Source of the DNA: Cytospora piceicola | Lineage: Eukaryota; Ascomycota; Sordariomycetes; Diaporthales; Cytosporaceae | DNA: 64,000 bases | Assembly: GCA_023375675.1 (NCBI GenBank) | Contig: JALQBC010000004.1 | Span: 62,001 to 126,000, forward strand | Direction: 5' to 3' | Part shown: positions 46,152-56,042 of the stretch, piece by piece | How positions within the stretch are numbered: the first letter of the stretch is position 1 | Layout: each line of letters begins with the position of its first letter | Program-made: the position numbers and the translations under genes | The notes under the pieces: model-generated | The model's database searches: none | The model's input: the letters and a program-made list of their open reading frames with translations, nothing else | Told to the model about the DNA's origin: nothing

Positions 46152-47430
46152 ATGGCCTCAAGCCAACCAAGAATCGCCGTCATTGGCGGCGGCCCTGGCG
46201 GCCTTACACTCAGCGCACTACTCCACAAGCGTGGGTCTCCTTCACCCTCTATGAGCTACGCTCGCGTCCGAGCGAGAAAGAGCTATCTGAACCCTTGGGA
46301 ATGCTTGACCTCCACGAGGAATCGGGTCTGGCCGCCATACGTGCCTGCGGTCTCTACGAGGTATTCTTCACCTTCACAGGAGACTGCGAGGAGTCAATGA
46401 TCGTTGCTGATAAACAAGGCAACATCTTGCATACCGACAAGGGCGAAGCAGCTAGCCGTCCTGAGATAGCCCGCCACAATATTGTGAAGCTCTTCCTATC
46501 TGTAATTTCCGGAGGACTCGATCAGATTTGGCACAAGAGTTGTCTCGGCTACACGAAACCCGAGGAACGGCGAGGTCACTCTGGAGCTCCAGTCCACCGT
46601 GGCAAAGGCAACAACTACCTTGGCGGCCTACGACCTCGTCATTGGTGCGGACGGAGCATGGTCCAGGGCTCGGCCGATATTAAGCCCTGAGATACCCCGA
46701 TCCAGCGGCCTCCACTACCTCGCTATGAATATCAAACATATTCCGACCCGCTACCCACACCTGGCCTCACTGGTTGGCAAAGGTTCCCTCATTGCACTTG
46801 GGAACAAGCACGGCGTCGACAGTCACCGAGCGGCACAGGAATCGTCGCAGATATACGTGTTCCTCAACGCGCCCGGCCAAGACGAGGCCGTAGAGTCCCT
46901 GTCGAAACTCTCCACCCCGGAACTCAAGGAGCGCGTACTCAATGACGAAAGAAGCTTCTCTGACTACAGCCCGCACCTGAAGGAAATGATGGCTGTGGCT
47001 TTCGACGAAGGGGCCAGGGCTGGTGGAAAAAATACCAATCAGACCCTTTCCCACGCTCCCTATCGGTCACAGATGGGAACAAACACCCGGCGTGACGCTT
47101 ATCGGAGACGCTGCGCACCTGATGACTCCAGCTGGGGAGGGTGTCAACCTGGCTATGTGGGATGCGCTCGACCTCTCGGGGGTTATTGCCGGTGCCTGGG
47201 AGGAGTCTAGCAAGAATGGTGGTGAGACTTTCACTATGGCTCTGAGTAAGCCGATGAGGGGGTTCGAGAAGGCGATGTTTGCACGCGCACAGGAGAAGGC
47301 GGAGATGGCAAAGGTTTTATTCGAGACTATGTTCTCGGAGGATGGTGCGCAAGGCTTGGCGGATACCATGAAGGGAATCTTTGAATGGCCGCCGTTACAT
47401 TACACCCAGCACCCTCTCCTCAACACCTGA
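46152..47430 (+). pseudogene. TetX-like FAD-dependent monooxygenase broken by three small indels
   Basis: All landmarks of a group A flavin monooxygenase are present in order: FAD motif IAVIGGGPGGLTLSALLHKRG at the start, then ELRSRPSEKELSEPLGMLDL, then the DG motif YDLVIGADGAWSRARP, then the GD motif VTLIGDAAHLMTPAGEGVNLAMWDA, ending HYTQHPLLNT. They lie in four reading frames. The frame changes at about 46233-46236 (a GGG run, one G apparently missing), at about 46508-46513 (TTTCCGGAGG) and at 47027-47032 (a run of six A, one apparently extra). No GT-AG intron explains any of the changes. Total length (~425 codons) is right for the family. Either this is a recent pseudogene with little other decay, or the assembly has homopolymer errors and the gene is intact. 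Apart from the indels no in-frame stop interrupts the four segments. Confidence 0.85.
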
Positions 47431-47564
47431 TTGTCGGCCGCCTGTAATCCAGCAACTCGGGGGGCCCTGACCCGTCCTGCTAGTCCCTTCTCAAGTCTAT
47501 GTAATCACATACTCCAAAGAGCTAGTTTTGGAATATTTGATAAACAACCAAGGACACCCCGAAC

Positions 47565-48403
47565 TTAGGCGAAATCAGGGTAGAACTTGGCGGCGCGCCT
47601 GACCCTAGCGGTCGAGTTGGATCCGGGCATCTGGACAGCGAAGACGCCACCGAATGGGCCGGCATCATTGTTGTTGGAGATCTTCACCAGGCAAAGGTTG
47701 CTGATGCCGTTGATGGTACCAGTGCAGGAGGTACCGGCTGGGATCTCGACCTCGAAGGGCTGTCGAGGTGGTAACTGTCAGCGCAAATGTCTCATAAAGC
47801 TCACATCGGAAATGAATCATCACTCACATAGTCCTCATTGACATTGTCGGCTCTCTTCTGCATGAGTCCCATCTTCACCAGGCTGCGTCGGACCATGCCC
47901 ATCACGCCGCGCTTGGAGCTGGAGCTGCCCTCCGGCGCATCGATGTTGCCGTTCTCTCCAGGGGGCTGCTTGGTCACGGTGGCCTGCTTGGCTTGGCTCC
48001 ACTTTGCGCTGGCCGTCTCGTCGATGAGTGCCTCGACAGGGCCGGCTCCATCGGTCGTCACAATGTGATAAGTTCCCGACACAGACCCACCGCTGCTGAC
48101 CTGGGGAAGAGTCGAGCCGCTCAGGGCCATAGCCTGGTCGAGGTCCTCGAGCTTGTTGTTCCCGGAGCCGCTCTGCGTGTATCCGATGTCTTCATCTGTG
48201 GCGATGTCCTTGGACCAGAAGACACTGGTATCGGACTCGGTTTTGTAATTTGGGCCCGACCCAGCAACGACTCCGCCCTTGATACCGAGAGCTGTGCCAT
48301 TACCTCCCAAGTCTCCTGTTACCACAGCGATCTTTCCGTGGGCAGAAACGGTAGTCGTTGCCGCCGCCAGGGCGAGGATGATGGCTTGGATTTGGAACTG
48401 CAT
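47565..48403 (-). CDS. Egh16-like secreted protein (Gas1/MAS family)
   Basis: Two exons (48403-47828 and 47759-47565; intron GTGAGT...CAG) encode 256 residues. MQFQIQAIILALAAATTTVSA is a signal peptide, and the mature protein begins with HGKIAVVTGDLGGNGTALGI, the hallmark of Egh16/GAS1-type proteins. A second conserved part, FEVEIPAGTSCTGTINGISN, then CLVKISNNNDAGPFGGVFAVQ, lies after the intron and carries the two cysteines. Members in Blumeria, Magnaporthe, Metarhizium and Colletotrichum are expressed in appressoria and some affect virulence. The biochemical function is unknown. This member has an inserted Lys/Ser/Arg-rich middle segment (about residues 150-185). A TATA-like element on the minus strand at about 48662-48668 is far upstream (~260 bases) and uncertain. 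Confidence 0.9.
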
Positions 48404-49571
48404 CTTGGAAGTTGATGAGACGTCGAAACGTGTTCGTTCTGGAAGTAAAGTGTCTAGTTGGGGATGATTTGGAAGTGGTATTAAAGACAGTCAATGTCTG
48501 CAACCTGATTGATATCGTTTTGAATTTGTGAAAAGCTGTAATGAATGGGCACGAATCAATCCTTGTTCAAGACAAGGAAGCGAAAACGAAGGCTTGGAGA
48601 GGCTGTCAATACTGATGTTGATGATGTTCCGGACGTGACGAAGGTGAGACCATAGGAACTCTTTATACCTAGCAGTTTGCGAGGCCTTTTTCTATGTCTC
48701 CATAACCCCGGAATCGTCCGCTGATGCAAGCTGGTTATAGTCGAAGCTACCCGTAAACACGTTCATTTCAAACATTGAACTGCTTCAGCCCGAGACCTCA
48801 GACGGGCAGATATGGAAGATAAGGGTCCGGGACACTGTTATTGGTAAATAACCGAAGAAGAGCATGTCACCCGAAGCTTCTGTCTCGAAGGTGAGACTGT
48901 TTACCTTGGTGAGGACGAGTGAGGTTCGAGTGGACGGTACCGGATAAGCCATATCCGAGATGGGACGGAAAGTTTGCCATGAAGAGCCGGCTATATCTGG
49001 CACAGGAGGAGCTTGCGGTCTTCAGATGGTTTGAATATATTCCGACATGGGCATGGTGATACCGTAGTTGGGGTGTAGGGGGGGTTTGGTCGTCGTTTGA
49101 ACAAGCATTGCGGCGGTGCGGCTTGTCTCCATACATATGTAATCCTTGAAGATGGTGTGGGAATTTTATCGACTTGTATGGTAGGTGAGCCGAGCTTCCG
49201 TGATATGTCCTACGATATTCGTCCATGGAAACAATGTGCTCCAAGCAGGAGGCGGTTAGCGAGTTTTATGCGGCACTCATTGCGCCTGGTGAGGATCAAA
49301 CGGTCGCAGTCTCATGCATGTGTCGACCCTTGCCCCTGAGATGGCCATCCACCCTTTGGGTTTCCAACCGCGCTTCTCAGGCCAGACCAACACAATACAA
49401 TCCCAGTTCATAGAGTCAAGACTATCCCATTGCATATCATTGCATGCAGGATTTCTTTCTATCCTCATGAGAACTCTCTTTGTGGGCTAGAATGGTAGGT
49501 ACTGCCAAACAGGACAAAGCCGACTTCTGGTTATAGGTACACTTTTTAAACATGTTTACAACAACCAATTA
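48404..49571. other. intergenic, no protein gene seen
   Basis: This is the 1.2-kb promoter side of the Egh16-like gene, reaching to the tRNA gene. Open frames such as 48867-49244 (minus) have no domain. Confidence 0.5.
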
Positions 49572-49607
49572 GGTCTGGTGGTCTAGTGGTATGATTCGCG
49601 CTTAGGG

Positions 49608-49624
49608 TCTACCCTGAGTAAAAA
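49608..49624 (+). other. canonical tRNA intron
   Basis: Seventeen bases lie directly after base 37 of the tRNA, the standard site for eukaryotic nuclear tRNA introns removed by the TSEN endonuclease. A CCCT inside it can pair with the AGGG of the anticodon loop, as is usual for such introns. Confidence 0.8.
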
Positions 49625-49636
49625 TGCGCGAGGTCC

Positions 49637-49695
49637 GTAAGTAGAATCCTCAGTTCAAACACAATTCCGAGCAACAATATCTAACAATATAACAG
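49637..49695 (+). other. spliceosomal-type intron inside a tRNA gene
   Basis: The 59-nt insertion has donor GTAAGT, branch-like CTAAC ten bases before the end, and acceptor ACAG, the same profile as the protein-gene introns in this window (50-104 nt). It falls between the first and second base pair of the T stem, where no TSEN-type intron is expected, and does not touch the B box. It contains a B-box-like GTTCAAAC at 49653-49660. Whether it is spliced is unknown. Confidence 0.75.
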
Positions 49696-49733
49696 CGGGT
49701 TCAATCCCCGGCCAGACCCTCATATACAAATTC

Positions 49734-49740
49734 TTTTTTT
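49734..49740 (+). terminator. Pol III T-run terminator
   Basis: Seven T in a row begin 15 bases after the tRNA 3' end. This is the normal RNA polymerase III terminator, and it supports the tRNA gene being an independent transcription unit. Confidence 0.7.
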
Positions 49741-49862
49741 GCCTTCTTTTTGCTTCCTTTTTGCTTCATTGTTGATCTCCAGCTTTTGACAGTAGGTCGT
49801 ATTTTCAATACAGGAAAATGTTGACACGAAAATAGAGCACCCTGGTTGGGTGTTGCGGCATA

Positions 49863-50272
49863 ATGGCGGCAAAAGACATTTTCTCTTGTGGGGCTTTTGA
49901 CACGATTGAGGTTCAGGGCCACGCTAGCTTTAAATCCATATTAGTGTCTCGCCCGTGTAAGACGATTGGCTGGTGGGATATGTCTCCACTGATGCTCTTG
50001 CTGCAATTCTGCTCTGGTACAGCGTCTATGCAATGGAAAATTCCATCATTGATATATACCCCCGAGCGCCATCCAGCTTGGCTATGGTGTTACACGACCA
50101 TGATCGCCTGGTCTCAGTAATCGTATTATCGGAAACAAAGGAACGTAAACGGCCATGCCCTATTGATACAGCCAACTGGCTAGATATGGAAGAGCCGATC
50201 ATCTGGAGATTGGAGAATCTGAACGTCAGCTTCAAGGTCGCGGATCCTTTGGTTGACGTTGGACCCCACTGA
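49863..50272 (+). CDS. possible short protein gene, frame-broken, unrecognised
   Basis: From 49961 to the TGA ending at 50272 there is an open frame whose translation looks protein-like (VSTDALAAILLWYSVYAMEN, DTANWLDMEEPIIWRLENLN). It has no ATG. An ATG at 49863 opens a neighbouring frame that would join it if one base near 49970 were missing or extra. There is no domain, no signal peptide and no clear splice pair, so coding status is weak. Confidence 0.18.
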
Positions 50273-50303
50273 GATATGTGATAACTGTTACAGATACAGA
50301 GTA

Positions 50304-50321
50304 TTTTTTTTTTTTTTTTTT
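50304..50321 (+). repeat. poly-T run
   Basis: Eighteen consecutive T followed by six A. Simple sequence; could also be the end of an ancient retro-copied element, but nothing else supports that. Confidence 0.6.
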
Positions 50322-51040
50322 AAAAAAGATGGGTTTTAAAAGAGACCACAAGCAAAACCTCGTCCTCTTTATTGCCGATTGTCAGAATTGTTTCTACCCT
50401 TGGACTTGATATCAACTTACTGTTTTCTTTCGTTTGCATAATTCTTTCGAATAGTCCAGAACTATTACGAAGACTGAATCAATTGATCGTATGCTCCGAT
50501 GATTTGGCAGATATTTGAAGCCAGTATCACGTTGTTGGGTGGTTTGTCGCGATACTTGGCATATATGGGGCCCAAAATTTGAGCACTCGAGTAAATGTTA
50601 TTTTACCACAGCCAGCAGGGTCCACGTCTGGGGCAGCTTTCTGTACTGTGATGTCCCATGCCAAGCAGAAACTCATCATGATTGGAAGCCAGCTGACTCT
50701 TGCCGCCCGTAACATGCCGCCCGTACAGCTTTGAATATCAAAGCAAGGGCTGAGTGTTGGCGGTGAGGGTGAAGGTGAATTACCTAAGTAGTTGAACAGA
50801 GACCAATGACTCCGCCCTTCCTCTGTCTTGAGGTCTTTATCTTGCAGCGACCCACAAAGGAGCTTGGCTGTTTTCGACCCCTCCCAACAACCTTTGCCCA
50901 AGCGCTCGCTTGAGTATCGTATCATTGAAGATGGAGTACCCCAACTTCAACAAAAGGAACCGTGAGTTGCAAGTTTCGGGTTTTGGGTGGACCTTGAAGA
51001 CTATTCTCCTCGAAACACCAAGCACAGTCCATCACCGACC

Positions 51041-52798
51041 ATGTCTGGACTATCATCAGCATTCAGCAGCCTCAACCCCTTCGCCAGGAGGGGCAGTCCA
51101 ACCCAGGATGAGGCTGGCGAGGAGATCGACAATTACACCATTGCCGGCGGTGGTCACAGTGCTCGAACGACCGCCGTTACTCGGCATCAGCTTCGCGTCA
51201 GCCAGGCCTTGAAGTCCTTCTTGCTGGTCGAGGGCGTGCTATCCCCTGAGGATCTGGAGGACGACACGGAAGAGACGCCAAGCACAGCTCTCCAGGCGCT
51301 TGTTAAGAAGCCTCACATCGACGTTCCACCGGAGGTCACTGATAGGTCACACCCGCTGCCGGAGTACTACATCAGCTCAAGCCACAACACGTATCTCATG
51401 GCGCATCAGCTTTACGGATCGTCCTCTGCATCTGCATACGAGACCGCCTTGAAGGCTGGTGCTCGCTGCGTGGAGATTGATGCATGGGACGATGAGGATG
51501 ATGAGGAGGAGCCCAAGGTCACCCACGGGTACACACTTGTTTCGCACATCCCATTCCGTAGGGTGTGCGAGACGGTCCGCGATGTTGTCGACCAAGAAGC
51601 AGCGGAGGAAGAAGACGCGCAAGGATATCGTTCGGCCCCGATCATGGTGTCTCTGGAGAACCATTGTGGTCCTCGTGGTCAGCAGCGGCTGGTGGACATC
51701 ATGAAAGAAGTCTGGGGAGAGCGGCTCCTGAGCAAAGCGATCCGGGAGAAGGGCCACGAAGAGCAGGAGGGAGGCGAGCACGTCACTCTGGAGGAGCTGG
51801 GCTCCAAGATCGTTCTCATCGTCGAGTTCCACTTGCAAGGCGAGAAGGAGAAGGACGATGGAGATTCCAGCACAAGCGACGAGTCATCCGATGACGAGAG
51901 CAAGGAGGCTCGTAAGCAGTACAAGGAAAAGAAAAAGACCGCCAGCTCCAGGATCATCATCCCTGAGCTCGCCGAGCTGGGCGTGTACGCACAGTCAGTC
52001 AAACCCATCGATAACTCGTGGTTTGAGGAGATGCAGATGAGGAACGGCCCCCATCACCATCTTATCAACGTCTCTGAGTCCGGCCTCTTAGGTCTCATGT
52101 CTGAGTCCAGCCATAAGATAGGAAGACACAACGCGCATCATCTGATGAGAGTGTTTCCAAAGGGCACCCGCATTTCTTCCCACAATCTGAAGCCCCTCTC
52201 GTTCTGGGGACTTGGAGCGCAAATCTGCGCGCTCAACTGGCAGAGCTTCGGCCTCAGCCTCCAGCTTAACGAGGCGTTGTTCTCCGGAACCGATGGATAC
52301 GTCCTCAAGCCCGCATCCTTGCGCCATGGCGGTGACGGGTCGATGGTCACCGGCCAGAGGAAGCGCCTTCGTCTCCGCATTGCCGGTGCCACAGATATAC
52401 CCCAACCAGAAGGCCGCGATCCGGAAGATCTCTACCCATATGTCACCGCGTCGCTCATGCTCCCAGCGCATGACAACGACCCTACCACGACCAAGCAGAG
52501 GACAATTGCCTATAGACAGCACAAGCTAGGCTTCCTGCATAGTGGGGAGAACCCCCCACGCACAGACCCTATCTGGGACGAGACGCTGGAGTGGGAGTAT
52601 GAAGAGAGCGAGCTGGCCTTTGTGCGGATTTCGATCAAGAGCGACGACTCTTTTGCTGTAAATCCTATATTTGCACTGACGACCGTGCGGGTCATTTACG
52701 CTGCGGAAGGCTGGAGCTTCATTCGCATGTTGGATCTGAAGGGTCGCGAGACAAAGTGCTCTCTTCTCGTGAAATTCGAGGTCCAGAACGCTGACTAG
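51041..52798 (+). CDS. phosphoinositide-specific phospholipase C (X-Y-C2 type)
   Basis: One exon, 585 residues from the ATG at 51041 (MSGLSSAFSSLNPFARRG). The X box has both catalytic histidines: His115 in YISSSHNTYL and His162 in VTHGYTLVSHIPF, with VEIDAWDDED between them. An acidic, charged linker (about residues 270-310) separates it from the Y box, which carries FPKGTRISSHNLKPLSFWGL and then AQICALNWQ. A C-terminal C2 domain begins near residue 440 (RLRLRIAGATDIPQ, DLYPYVTASL, NPPRTDPIWDETLEWEYEE). EF hands and PH domain seen in larger delta-type enzymes are absent; only a short helical segment lies before X. It should cleave PI(4,5)P2 to IP3 and diacylglycerol at membranes in a Ca2+-dependent manner. 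Filamentous fungi usually have several such PLCs. The open frame extends to a GTG at 50987, but the ATG is the better start. Confidence 0.93.
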   Translation: MSGLSSAFSSLNPFARRGSPTQDEAGEEIDNYTIAGGGHSARTTAVTRHQLRVSQALKSFLLVEGVLSPEDLEDDTEETPSTALQALVKKPHIDVPPEVTDRSHPLPEYYISSSHNTYLMAHQLYGSSSASAYETALKAGARCVEIDAWDDEDDEEEPKVTHGYTLVSHIPFRRVCETVRDVVDQEAAEEEDAQGYRSAPIMVSLENHCGPRGQQRLVDIMKEVWGERLLSKAIREKGHEEQEGGEHVTLEELGSKIVLIVEFHLQGEKEKDDGDSSTSDESSDDESKEARKQYKEKKKTASSRIIIPELAELGVYAQSVKPIDNSWFEEMQMRNGPHHHLINVSESGLLGLMSESSHKIGRHNAHHLMRVFPKGTRISSHNLKPLSFWGLGAQICALNWQSFGLSLQLNEALFSGTDGYVLKPASLRHGGDGSMVTGQRKRLRLRIAGATDIPQPEGRDPEDLYPYVTASLMLPAHDNDPTTTKQRTIAYRQHKLGFLHSGENPPRTDPIWDETLEWEYEESELAFVRISIKSDDSFAVNPIFALTTVRVIYAAEGWSFIRMLDLKGRETKCSLLVKFEVQNAD

Positions 52799-54893
52799 AG
52801 CGCGTGAGTAGGCTTTGTACTTATTCATGATACATTCACGCTGCATGTGGTCAAGAAGTTGTAGATGTAATTGTATCACTCACCTCAGGCTCAGGCTCTT
52901 GGGATCGGGGATCCAGGGAGGATGATGGGATGCCGAGCCACTCAAGCTATGCCCATAGACATTCCTGATCATGGGTACGAAGCACGGTATTAATATAATT
53001 ATTCCAGTATTTATACTAGTCTCGCGGTAATTCTGTATTTAATGGCACCAATTGAAGGAGCCTTAAAAAAAAAACCCTCTGGTCTTGCGGGCCGGTGTGA
53101 ACTTGTTGAAACGGGCCCCCCAAGGCTCCTGCTCGGGTCGGTAAACTACTAGCATAGACCATGGCCGTGGGGCCGGGGCCCTAGGAAACCGTTGCCAGAA
53201 CTGGAAGTGTTAACTATGAGGAAGAGCACTAGTTTCCGTTGGTTTCCTTATATGCTATAGGCAGTGGATGAAAAGTCTCGGCCTAGCACATCGTCCGTAG
53301 AGATAAGATGACCGAGTCGCTCTACAACTATTCTTGTTCACGAATAACATAGCGTATCAACCGCAATTTTACTAAGGCTAAGACTACCCTAGGGTAGCTC
53401 CGACATCTGGACTATCAGTCGATTCATTAACAGGGTAAGCAAATCCATTATACGTTCGTCAAATTGGACCGCTGTAAATTGAGTGAGATAGACGTGTATA
53501 CCCGGCACGTAAACAAATGAGGGTAAAATCCTGACCCCGACTATAGCAGCTGCGTCAATATTACATTCTAACTATATTTACAATCTGAGACCGAGAGTTT
53601 ATTGAGTGATCGTATTCTCGAATATACTGGGTTGCCTATTTTCTGTGGAATAGACCTATTAAAAATCGAATAGGCTAGGATATATCTGTCTCTGAAAACA
53701 GAAAACGAAAGGTGAGGAGGAAGTAACTATAAATCTCCCTAATAGCAATATTTTAACGAGAAAATGGATTCAGAGGATATTCTCCGTATCTCTCTCCCGC
53801 CGAGAGAGTGGCTGGTACCAGCTGCAACAGATCACCGTTGATTAGGACGAAAGGCGTATCCTGGCGCTGGATTTCCAGTACCTTAGCTACAGTGGACACA
53901 GCAGTTGTGAGGTATCAAACTAAGACCTTAGGGAACGAAAAGAAACAGGGCACAGTTTTGTGTGTATTTCGCAGGCATTTGATTACAAGGCTTCAAATGT
54001 TGTGTGTGCTGTGTGCTGAAGGGAAGTAGACAAACAGCACTCAGGCCTGGAGCCTAAGGCAAGGAAGGAACAGGGTGTAAATGAAGCAAGTAATTAACGC
54101 TCCCGTAAGCTAACATAACAGCAGCCATGTCTACGAAGCGTTTGTCCGCAGACTTTATGAAGGGTTTGATATTATTGTTTAGGGTACAGTGAGTGGTACC
54201 GGTTACAGTCGCGCAATGCCAGAGGGTTTGTCGTATAGCAAGGCGGACTACACTACGTGAGCTTTTCCCTTCAAAGTTTCCACGCAATTCCCTTTCGAAT
54301 GGATGACTGCGGACAAACTACAACTAGAATATATTACTAGCACTAGTTTCGGAGATCAAGTACAGCCTTAGACCTTCTCCTGCTTGTATAGTCTTCTGTA
54401 ATGTTAGGGATTTATAATTGTAGAAAGGAGAGCGAAATGCATTAGTTCTTGGTCGGTCGTATGGTGCGCGGAATGGTCCGTGCTAAATAAGGAGTAACAA
54501 TTTCTGCTCTCTATTGTTCTTTTTTTGGTGCATAGACTGTGAACAGTCAATCAGGACATTCTTACTCTTCGATATGTTGCTATTTCGGGGCGGCGGAAAG
54601 CGGCGACGGACAGGATGAACAGGGTATTGCTCCAGATCATCTTGTAAGGGGTTATGGTGAATAGACTATAGTATAATCGAATATGTTACCGATGGGTATA
54701 TATTATTCGAGGACTTGGTTAAACCCCAGCGCCTGGTCTGATCAAAGCTCGACCGTGGTCCCGATCAGAACGAAGTACAACTACCGTCGGGGTACTACAC
54801 TCCGAAGTTTCCCTTCCTAGACATTGCAAACCAGTTCCACAAATCACGGCCGTTTAAGCCAAATTATACGGTTGTGTCTTCTCCAGCGCCAAC
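52799..54893. other. AT-rich island, left part
   Basis: From about 52970 the base composition drops sharply to AT-rich with many TpA steps, and no open frame longer than about 70 codons occurs. A short frame from 53764 (MDSEDILRISLPPREWLVPAATDHR) stops early and is not recognised. The pattern fits DNA decayed by RIP or relaxed selection. Confidence 0.5.
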
Positions 54894-55049
54894 GGGAACT
54901 ACGGCACTGCAAGTAACGGGTTCTTCCAGAGCGCAGATGCCAGCCAGACGTGGTTGGTATACCATGCGACCAGCGACTCAGCGGGCGCATGTGATGACAC
55001 GCGGTACTTACTGCTGCGGCCCAACCTAGGGAATAATAACGGTTATTAA
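54894..55049 (+). pseudogene. GH43 glycoside hydrolase remnant
   Basis: One plus-strand frame reads GNYGTASNGFFQSADASQTW, LVYHATSDSAGACDDTRY and on to a TAA at 55047-55049. This matches the C-terminal part of GH43 arabinanase/xylosidase-type catalytic domains, where the family has a G-x-G-H-N-x-F-F segment, then W-x-V-Y-H-A, then a Cys/Arg-rich end. The conserved GHN is altered to ASN here. No other part of the enzyme is recognisable upstream, so this is a fragment of ~50 codons in an AT-rich, decayed region. Confidence 0.6.
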
Positions 55050-56042
55050 GAGACACAACCATTGCTCGGTAACATACGATTACAGTATAGACAACAGTTA
55101 TTTTCCTGACAACGCTTAAGATAGCCTAGTTTAATTAGCTTAGATTACCTTAAGGTCCTCGTACCTTCCCTTTTTCTAGATATCTTCACTATAAGATAAA
55201 GGTCGAAGGGAAGGCACGCCAGTAAGGGAGCCGGGGGCGGGGAGTATATAAGGGTATGAATTGTTCTCCTTAAGAGAAGAGATCAATCAGTTATTCTGAT
55301 CTAGAATCTACATTATATCTTAAAGCAATACTATTTCTAAATAAGTCCCCTAGGTAAAGGAAGACGGTAGGTAAATTTTAAGTCAGCTAGTTTTAATCCC
55401 GAAGCGATTTATTAAGGTAAGAAAATAACAACGGTTATTTTCTAGACAACGGTTATTCCCAGGCTAACGATTGGCTATACTGTAATCGTATATTAAGGGA
55501 ACAACCATTACTAAGACCTACGAATTCCCGCTACAGTAGGTATACGATGGTTCAGCTCTTAGGGTCACACAGTGATGGGAGTCCTAATTTTGGGTCGCCG
55601 GTGGCGTTTACGAATGCTTATAGTGAGCCGAGTAGGGAGTGATAGTATCGTTATTATCGTTCGTATGTGTTGCACTGGAGCCATTGCACGCTTCGGTTGT
55701 ATAATATATATATATATAATAAACCGAAAACGTGAAAGAGAGCTGTACGTAGTACATTAACCATTTCGAACCTCGAATTGTTGTCCTGCCTGCTGCAATC
55801 TTAGAGAAGCAATTCTTGCCCTATATACAGCCCGTGACGCATTTACCACCAGCTACGTTTAGTAAAAATATATAATGTAAATACAGACTTGGTGATTTGT
55901 GACTTCTTAGTGGTTGTATTGATTAGGGGTTCAATCTCGGAAAAAGTAATCATTACAGCAAAGTCCTAATATCGATATGCAAGTCATTCTTGATACACCT
56001 CCTCTATCCCCATATGCCCAATCGTTTGTAATCCTTAAATGC
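55050..56042. other. AT-rich island, right part
   Basis: AT-rich DNA with TA-dinucleotide runs (about 55700-55720) and the inverted-repeat element listed separately. No gene is seen before the chitosanase stop at 56043. Confidence 0.5.
55074..55491. mobile_element. MITE-like element or relic bounded by inverted repeats
   Basis: ATACGATTACAGTATAG at 55074-55090 occurs as its exact reverse complement at 55475-55491. Weaker similarity extends about 10-20 bases on the inner side (CAACAGTTATT against CAATCGTTAGC). The ~385 bases between them have no coding frame. Copies of ACAACRGTTATTTTC also lie as direct repeats near both ends. Non-coding DNA between inverted repeats fits a miniature inverted-repeat transposable element, but no target-site duplication could be fixed. 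Confidence 0.45.

Larger units (their letters stand above)
49572..49719 (+). tRNA. tRNA-Pro (AGG) with a 17-nt anticodon-loop intron and a 59-nt spliceosomal-type insertion in the T arm
   Basis: The acceptor stem GGTCTGG (49572-49578) pairs perfectly with CCAGACC (49712-49718), with discriminator C at 49719. The anticodon stem CGCGC (49597-49601) pairs with GCGCG (49626-49630). The loop TTAGGG holds anticodon AGG (49604-49606), followed by a 17-nt intron (49608-49624) after position 37, and T at 49625 completes the loop. The variable loop AGGTC is 49631-49635. The T stem is CCGGG, made of C49636 plus 49696-49699, pairing with CCCGG (49707-49711) around loop TTCAATC. Between the first and second T-stem bases sits 49637-49695, which starts GTAAGT, contains CTAAC (49681-49685) and ends ACAG. 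Removing both pieces leaves 72 nt, the standard tRNA-Pro length. A box (from 49579) and B box (49698-49708) are uninterrupted. Confidence 0.9.
49720..51040. other. intergenic between tRNA and phospholipase C
   Basis: Apart from the T-run terminator and the possible short open frame at 49863-50272 (listed separately), the region holds an 18-base poly-T run (50304-50321) and the promoter/leader of the phospholipase gene. An upstream ATG at 50931 is out of frame with the phospholipase. Confidence 0.45.

Noticed and set aside
46152..47430. Introns as the cause of the frame changes in the flavin monooxygenase
   Set aside because: Conserved protein sequence is continuous on both sides of each break with only one or two bases gained or lost; there is no GT-AG pair.
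50931..51040. Upstream ATG and GTGAGT donor before the phospholipase C
   Set aside because: No acceptor joins that ATG to the phospholipase frame in the right phase; the ATG at 51041 gives a normal start.
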